Positions 45,858 through 51,470 of a stretch of 51,470 bases of DNA are shown here, in pieces (position 1 is the first letter of the stretch; the number at the start of each line of letters is the position of its first letter). This DNA comes from Candidatus Poribacteria bacterium (GTDB lineage Bacteria; Poribacteria; WGA-4E; WGA-3G): contig JAAXHO010000105.1 of NCBI GenBank assembly GCA_012270795.1, forward strand, positions 1-51,470. The letters are read 5' to 3'. The translations under genes were made by a program, and so were the position numbers. Below the pieces are notes generated by a model that saw only the letters and a program-made list of their open reading frames with translations, was not told the DNA's origin and did not search any database.

Positions 45858-46529
45858 CTAATTCAAAATCTCAATTACCACCTGGAGAACATGGGTAATA
45901 GAGAACATGGGTAATATCGGATATCTGAAAGTATCAACTAAACCTGAGTTAGTAAGTACAAGTGGTGCATAACACCGACATGTACCATCGTATTTAGGAT
46001 GTAACATATCAGGAAAATAACTATAACCATAAATGTCAGGGAAATAACTATAAGTGTCTTCTGTTTTGTGTACCGATGGTACGTAGATTAGATGGCAGCC
46101 TACGAAAAAATAATCTGTATGAACCACATACCCCAGTTTACACTTTTTGTATTCAAGATTTGGTGGTAAAAGAGGCTGTAGGTCATACTCACGCAATGAT
46201 GTTTGTACAACATCTGGCACTTGATCCAATTCAAAAATATGCAAAGGGGTTTCTTGCCAAATAGGTGTTATATCATGTTTCTGACTAATACTTGATTTTA
46301 AAAATGGAAAAGAAGAATCGTCTTTAAAATAATCCGAATGTATCAATAAAGAACTGTTAACAATACGAGTGCGTGGAATAAGATTAGCATCGGCAGACCA
46401 AGAACTATCAGCGTTTATTTGTGGAACACTCGGAGGCATTATTTTTTGACCACACCCATTACACCCAACAACAAGTAGTATAGCAGCTACAAGAAATAAA
46501 TTTAACAGAGATTCTATTAGATGTTTCAT
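45858..46529 (-). CDS. Putative small lipoprotein of unknown function
   Basis: A 223-residue protein with a hydrophobic N-terminus and a lipobox-like LLVVGC (Cys 23), so probably lipidated and exported. The rest is cysteine-containing (KKCKLGY, VGCHLIY, TCRCYAPL) and tyrosine-rich, with an internal repeat YSYFPDIYG/YSYFPDM. A 16-base tandem duplication near the 3' end (45885-45916) changes the last residues: without it the protein would end at about PMFSRW. No family recognised. It lies between the two YfbK-type vWA genes on the same strand. Confidence 0.65.
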   Translation of the reverse strand: MKHLIESLLNLFLVAAILLVVGCNGCGQKIMPPSVPQINADSSWSADANLIPRTRIVNSSLLIHSDYFKDDSSFPFLKSSISQKHDITPIWQETPLHIFELDQVPDVVQTSLREYDLQPLLPPNLEYKKCKLGYVVHTDYFFVGCHLIYVPSVHKTEDTYSYFPDIYGYSYFPDMLHPKYDGTCRCYAPLVLTNSGLVDTFRYPILPMFSITHVLQVVIEILN

Positions 46530-46557
46530 CGGTTTACTACATTTTTGTTTAATATAT

Positions 46558-46669
46558 CCAGGACTTACGCATTTTTTTAAGTCCCACTGATAAGGGGAAT
46601 TTAGGGGTTAAATCACTGAAATAGCGGCTTTTTACCCCCCTTATCAAGGGAGAATGCGTAAGTTCTGAT
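46558..46669. repeat. MITE-like hairpin with ACTTACGCATT termini
   Basis: CAGGACTTACGCATT (46559-46573) pairs with AATGCGTAAGTTCTG (about 46653-46667). Inner arms TGATAAGGGG and CCCTTATCA also pair. A single copy in this window, in the gap between the small lipoprotein gene and the YfbK-like gene. Confidence 0.7.
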
Positions 46670-46777
46670 ATCGTTATAATCTTCATTTTTGGTTCATGTG
46701 TTATTCTCTTTCTAATGTATTGAACATGATGATTTAGTCTGACGGATACTCAATCTAAATCATCATGTCGAATTATG

Positions 46778-48724
46778 CTAACCTTCTTTTTTCACTTTCA
46801 AACGGTGTACCTGACGAACAAGGTTTAATAGTTCTTTCTTTCGTTCTTTTTCTTGCGGTGTTTCTGAGTTGATTTCTGGTAGTACACCCTCAATCGTCTC
46901 CAGAACTTCTGCTATCCTCCCATCTTTTGCCCAAAAACTCTCACGTAGGATTTCAGCAAATTCAGCCACAGTAGCCGTAAACATATACTCAGCAGATGCT
47001 TCAGCAAAAGACTTTTTCAGTTGATTTGTTGAAATAGTTTTATTAACTTCTGAAATCTTTTGTGTATCTGGATCCTCATGTCGTATAAACACAGTCGCGA
47101 GTTTGCCATCAGCATTTTCATGGAGTTTAATCTCATAGAGAGCGGTTACACTATGTCCTGAACCGACTTCTCCCGCGTCAACATCGTCTTTACGGAAATC
47201 TTCGTGTGCAAGCGACCGATTTTCATATCCAAGCAGACGAAAACGACTCACTGTTTCAGGGTTAAACTCAACCTGAATTTTCGCATCTTTTGCAATGACC
47301 TGCAAAGTACCAGTCAGATTCTCAACAAACACACGTTTTGCTTCCTTGAGTGTGTCAACATACGCATAACTACCGTTTCCCTTGTTCGCAAGTTGTTCCA
47401 TGAGCACATCGTTGTAGTTCCCCATACCGAAGCCGACGGTTGTTAAGGTGACACCTTCCTTAACATAATCGTCAATTTCTTTGAGGATAGCCTCAGGCCC
47501 AGTTTCTCCAACATTGGCGACACCGTCGGAGCAAAGAATTACGCGGTTTATGCAATCGGACTTTGAATTTTTTAGCGCAAGTTTATATCCGAGTTGAAGT
47601 CCAGCCTCAGCATTGGTTGATCCATCGGATCTAAGATTGCTAATTGCTTCAAAGATGTATTCACGATTCTCAATTCCAGTATGCGGAAGCACAACTCGTG
47701 CATTGGAACCGTAGACGACAATCCCTACCTCATCTCCGGGACGGAGTTGATTTAATAGGATGAACAACGCTTTTTTTACTAAACCCAACCGATTCTCACG
47801 TTTCATTGAACCGGATACATCCACTACAAAAGTAAGGATTGCATCTTTGCGATCAGTATCTGGAATGACGCGACCTTGAATACCGATACGCAATAATTGA
47901 AGTCGTTTACCTTCACCAAATTTTGAGGGAGCACCTTCAATATGGACAGCAAACGCATCTTCGGTTGGAGGTTTATAATTGTAATCAAATGTATTAACAA
48001 ATTCTTCTACGCGAATTGCATCCGCAGGGGGTAGAACACCATCGCGTAGGTATCGCCGCATCACTGAGTATGATGCAGTATCTACATCCATTGCAAATGT
48101 TGAGAAATTATCGTCTTCTGTATCAATGAACGGGTTAGTCCCATGGTTTTTGTAGAAAACATCATCAAAATCTGCCCCATTTGGAGGACTATTAGCAGGA
48201 ATCTCTCCAGTAAATGATATACCCTGACTAAGTTTTGACACTTCAACATTGCCGAGGGTAATAGATTCTGAAGTTGACTTAAGTGCGGCAAGAGCCACAC
48301 GGTCATTTTGAACCTTTACTTTTATACGTTGCCTTTTGGGCTGTGTTCTGACTATAGAAGAAGCAATTGGTAATCTATAAGAGTTGGTTTTTGCCAAATC
48401 AGCAGGTACATCGTTCTGCTGTGAGAGACCTGAGTATGCTATGATTGAAGGGTTATTGGATGCAGGAAGATTAGTATTGATAACCTTCTTTGGAAGTGGA
48501 GCAATGGGTACAGTAATATCTGACGAATTGCCCATTTGTTTTACTATCGGTTTACGCAACTTAAGTTTCTTCGGATCGGGTGGTTCAGAAAACTCTATGC
48601 CGCCAATATAATCTATATGTCTATGTGTTATTTTCATTGACATAAAGGAATTGATGAGAAATACAACAGCTGAGAGAAAAACAAGCGAAATTAATAACGA
48701 TACTGAAATTCTTATGATACGCAT
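46778..48724 (-). CDS. YfbK-type von Willebrand factor A protein, membrane-anchored or secreted
   Basis: A 648-residue protein with a GGAGGT Shine-Dalgarno and an N-terminal hydrophobic helix (residues about 5-28) without a lipobox. A low-complexity linker (to about residue 180) precedes the VWF-A N-terminal region (FIDTEDDNFSTFAMDVDTAS, EEFVNTFDY), a vWA domain with MIDAS D302-V-S-G-S, and the DUF3520-like C-terminus (TGTLQVIAKDAKIQ..., FRLLGYENR, WAKDGRIAEV). Homologues are often near sigma-factor or ECF genes; none is seen here. About 60 percent or more of the C-terminal two thirds looks shared with the fusion at 43083. Confidence 0.9.
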   Translation of the reverse strand: MRIIRISVSLLISLVFLSAVVFLINSFMSMKITHRHIDYIGGIEFSEPPDPKKLKLRKPIVKQMGNSSDITVPIAPLPKKVINTNLPASNNPSIIAYSGLSQQNDVPADLAKTNSYRLPIASSIVRTQPKRQRIKVKVQNDRVALAALKSTSESITLGNVEVSKLSQGISFTGEIPANSPPNGADFDDVFYKNHGTNPFIDTEDDNFSTFAMDVDTASYSVMRRYLRDGVLPPADAIRVEEFVNTFDYNYKPPTEDAFAVHIEGAPSKFGEGKRLQLLRIGIQGRVIPDTDRKDAILTFVVDVSGSMKRENRLGLVKKALFILLNQLRPGDEVGIVVYGSNARVVLPHTGIENREYIFEAISNLRSDGSTNAEAGLQLGYKLALKNSKSDCINRVILCSDGVANVGETGPEAILKEIDDYVKEGVTLTTVGFGMGNYNDVLMEQLANKGNGSYAYVDTLKEAKRVFVENLTGTLQVIAKDAKIQVEFNPETVSRFRLLGYENRSLAHEDFRKDDVDAGEVGSGHSVTALYEIKLHENADGKLATVFIRHEDPDTQKISEVNKTISTNQLKKSFAEASAEYMFTATVAEFAEILRESFWAKDGRIAEVLETIEGVLPEINSETPQEKERKKELLNLVRQVHRLKVKKEG

Positions 48725-49042
48725 TACGGTTTACCTCCGAAAAAAGAATGTATTATGTCTATTTGCAAAGCAATTCTCGTGCCAATTTCAGATACCTAAT
48801 ATATATGGAACAAAGCATAACTGCTGTGCTATGCACGAATTGGGGCATGAATTACTTCCTGCTGCACAAAAAGGAACAGTTGACATATAGCAAAACAGCG
48901 GGATTACCATATTCATATATCTATCATCGTGTGGTAGAAAAAGAAAAAATATCCGATAATTGAATTACTCAGAACTGTATATTGACACAAAAACCTAATT
49001 TGTATAGAATGAAGCAATACCATTTTTTTAGAAGTTTGAACA
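48725..49042. other. Divergent intergenic region, no gene seen
   Basis: AT-rich gap between the minus-strand YfbK-like gene and the plus-strand genes. Short open frames here lack ribosome-binding sites, domain patterns and sensible composition, so none is called. Promoters for both directions should lie here, but no strong -35/-10 pair was found. Confidence 0.5.
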
Positions 49043-49222
49043 GTAAAAAAATTAACATGTCTATTTACTACAATAATTATTATGTTATGTGCAACAATAG
49101 TTAAAACTGCAAATCCAGCTGAAGATTATGCGTTTTATTTTCCTTTTGATGAAGGCAATGACAATACAACCGAAGATGTATCAAAAACGGGTTTGAGAGA
49201 ACAATTACATGGAAGAAAATAA
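49043..49222 (+). pseudogene. Relic of a LamG-type secreted protein (N-terminus only)
   Basis: Reading from about 49043, the frame encodes KKLTCLFTTIIIMLCATIVK, a signal-peptide-like start, then NPAEDYAFYFPFDEGND with a DVSKTGLREQLHG tail, ending in TAA at 49220-49222. The F-DEG...D.S..G pattern resembles the first strand of concanavalin/LamG domains of secreted proteins. The domain is cut after about 30 residues and no good start codon precedes the signal (the first ATG, 49082, would cut it). Probably a truncated remnant; a real small peptide of 46 residues is the alternative. Confidence 0.35.
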
Positions 49223-49279
49223 AATCAGGGAAGTAGTTATTTCTATGTCTGTGTTCTGTCCCAAAGGGAAGCAAATTGA

Positions 49280-51321
49280 ATGAAAGAACGAAATTTAGTT
49301 GTTCCCGCGCCAGTCGGTGCAGAGGGTGATGATGTAACAACTTGGGGACTCCCCGAAGGCGCGATTGCACGATTGGAGCGCGGCGGTGTAGGTGACACAG
49401 CATTCTCACCGGATGGACGCTACCTCGCTGTCGCAACGAAGGTAGGGCTCTGGTGGTATGAAGTCGCGACGGTATCGCCTGTAGCACTCTGGGAAACAGA
49501 ACGGGGGATGGTTTCTGATATTGCCTTCTCGCCGAATGGAAAATGGATGGCCATTAGCAACTGGGATAAGGTATTGAAGGTTTGGGATGTCCAACGTGGG
49601 GTTAGTATCGCACAGATAGAACTCACAGATTCTTGGCCCCCTTTATCTTTTCACCTAATAACCGTTGGCTTGCAATTGGCAATAAAGACACGGGTAACGT
49701 TGAATTCCGAGAGCCAGAAACTGGCAAAATAGTCTCAACGTTAATGGGTGAAGCCAAAAAAGGTGGAGCGTTTATGCCGATTGCTTTCTCTCCAGATACC
49801 CAGCTGCTTGCATCTACGAGTCGTGATGACACAAATAACGATGCTGAATCTATAATCATACGGGATATAGAAAGCAGCGAACGAGTTGCCTGCATCACAG
49901 GACACACTGGTAATATTTACCGTCTCTGTTTTTCACCGTGCGGCAGATTTCTTGCATCTGGCGGCAAAGAGGATGGGACAGTCATCATCTGGGATGTTGG
50001 AAGTTGGGAACACATAAAAGCGTATACAGGTTACGGCAAATCTGACATGATTCCTTCTTATTCGCCGGACGGAACGCTCCGTGTAGCAGCAGTATCGGCA
50101 TCTGATGACATTGTCACCGTGTGGGACTTGGAAAAAAACGAAAAACTTTACACCGCTGATTCTCACGTATCTGTGACGTTTTCGAACGGTTCGCAGTTGG
50201 CGTACCACCCATACGGATATGAATTTCTGGAAGTGTGGACGCTGGATAATCCAACCCCACGCCGAACCGTCCAGACGCATATTTCATTCGTGGATACCTC
50301 AGAATCGCTGATATTTTCGCAGGACAGAAAAACAGTAGTAGCAGAGTACAGAATCGGTAGCGTCCTGTTATGGGATATTGCAAGTAGACAGTCACGCCCA
50401 GCGATCCTAACAGAATCAGCATCGAAAAATCAGCGCATCCATGTCTCTTCTGAAGGAGAACTCTACGTTACCAGTATTCACAAAAACACCGTCAAACTTT
50501 GGAAAGTTGGAAGTTGCGGGTCTCCAATTGCCGAATTCACCAATAACGAACCCGTCAGTGTGGCTGCGTTTACACCGATAAACAGTAAGTTAGCATCAGC
50601 ACACGAAGGGGGTAACCTAATAGTATGGGATGTGCAAAGTGGAAACAAGTTACGTGAATTTAGTCACCCGCTCCAGACACCCGATGATTCTAATCAGGTT
50701 TGGAAACTGGTGTTCAGTCCAGATGGAAAACATCTCATAAGCGAAGCTGCATACAGCCCGAATGCCCGACTCTGGGATGTGGAACGCGGCGAAGAAATAC
50801 AGGAGTTTCCAAGCAAAGAATTCGAGTACATCGGTACATTTTCTCCGTGCGGACAGTCCTTTGTTGGCAATACCGATAAAAACATTATTTTGTGGGATGT
50901 CAAACATCGCGAAATCGTGACGACGCTCCCTTTTCTGTGGTTGGGGGCATACGAGTTCGCCTATTCTCCGTGTAGTTCATATTTAGCGTGCGGAGGGACA
51001 GATCCAGAAGGTATTTTGTTGTGGGATCTTAAACGCTGTAAAATATATAAGCGGCTACAGCTGCCGAAAGGATGTCAGGGTGTACATTCGTTGAGATTTT
51101 CGTCCTGCGGGCAGTATCTCGCATTTGGTGCTGCTTGGGAAACAGGACTAGAAAAGGTTCCTGTCTGTTTGTGGGAGGTCGAAACTGGTAAGCGTATTGT
51201 TACATTTTGGGGACACCCGACAGATATACAAGCAGTTGCTTTTTCACCGAATAATGAACTTTTAGCAAGCGCGAGTTATGACGGATCCATTCTTCTCTGG
51301 GATTTGACACCTTATCTATAA
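49280..51321 (+). pseudogene. WD40-repeat protein, frameshifted, no signal peptide
   Basis: ATG 49280 follows AAAGGGAAG. The N-terminus (TTWGLPEGAIARLERGGVG) shares the signature of the exported array but has no signal peptide. The first frame ends at 49732; the second is open from before 49633 to 51321. The switch is at TTGGCCCCC (about 49634-49642), where one extra base restores WAPFIFSPNNRWLAIGN, giving about 680 codons and about 14 WD units with the variant SPCGxxLA. Codon use looks more GC-rich than in the minus-strand array. Error or true mutation cannot be told apart here. Confidence 0.78.
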
Positions 51322-51364
51322 AAATGCTTCACAAGAAATTTGGTCTAACTATACCACATTTACC

Positions 51365-51470
51365 CAGGGTTATTCAGTTTTAAGAGTTTTCGTTTATTTG
51401 TGTTACTATTAGTTTATATTGTAGGTCGGGTAGAGCGCAGTGAAACCTATAAGTGTAAACTTAAGGAATA
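51365..51470. repeat. Left part of the nested repeat seen at 39493
   Basis: AGGGTTATTCAGTTTTAAG (about 51365) and GTAGGTCGGGTAGAGCG (51421-51437) match the outer element at 39501. It is then interrupted at 51448 by TATAAGTGTAAACTTAAGG, the end of the middle element, which runs off the window. So a similar insertion into the same host repeat occurred twice. Confidence 0.7.

Noticed and set aside
40685-48724. Magnesium chelatase / MoxR-type vWA operon
   Set aside because: No AAA+ MoxR-type ATPase gene is adjacent; the vWA proteins have VIT or YfbK-type partners instead.
48748-48963. Short plus-strand frame of 71 codons in the divergent gap
   Set aside because: No Shine-Dalgarno, no recognisable motif and composition typical of non-coding AT-rich DNA.

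Overview
The window looks like a chromosomal piece of an uncultured bacterium of moderate-to-low GC. I infer Candidatus Poribacteria or a close relative (about 0.7 sure). The reasons are a large expansion of WD40 proteins opening with a GLPEGAxARLGKG-type motif, a dockerin/heme/copper-monooxygenase secreted protein, a LamG-like relic, and many small palindromic repeats between genes. No rRNA, tRNA, CRISPR array, integrase or transposase gene was found.

Left half (0.3-21.3 kb, all plus strand): compact housekeeping genes. A promoter-like site precedes tatA, tatC, a coiled-coil zinc-ribbon gene and a frameshifted pgeF. A second set follows the conserved bacterial order yggS-proC-yggT-ileS-lspA, but the ileS-position gene has lost its HIGH and KMSKS signatures. 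Next come a secreted protein of unknown role, fmt, an orphan PASTA protein, rpe, rsmE, mtaB, a lipoprotein of the endonuclease/exonuclease/phosphatase family, an SDR, a family 2 glycosyltransferase, a dockerin-heme-copper protein and a homocysteine methyltransferase/MTHFR fusion. Palindromic, MITE-like repeats punctuate the intergenic gaps.

Right half (21.6-51.3 kb): an accessory surface/secretion region. Eight exported WD40 paralogues lie head to tail on the minus strand (39.4 down to 21.6 kb), two of them broken by frameshifts. They appear to have grown by tandem duplication of one- or two-gene units. Beyond a nested repeat are a plus-strand lysine-methyltransferase-like gene, then on the minus strand a VIT-vWA protein, a VIT/YfbK-type vWA chimera, a small lipoprotein and a YfbK-type vWA protein. 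A LamG-like relic and a further WD40 gene on the plus strand (frameshifted, no signal peptide) close the window.

The left half supplies export (Tat), lipoprotein maturation (LspA), translation and cofactor functions. The right half encodes repeat proteins and MIDAS-type adhesion-like domains that probably act outside the cytoplasm. Several frame breaks fall in homopolymers, so sequencing error must be excluded before calling decay.
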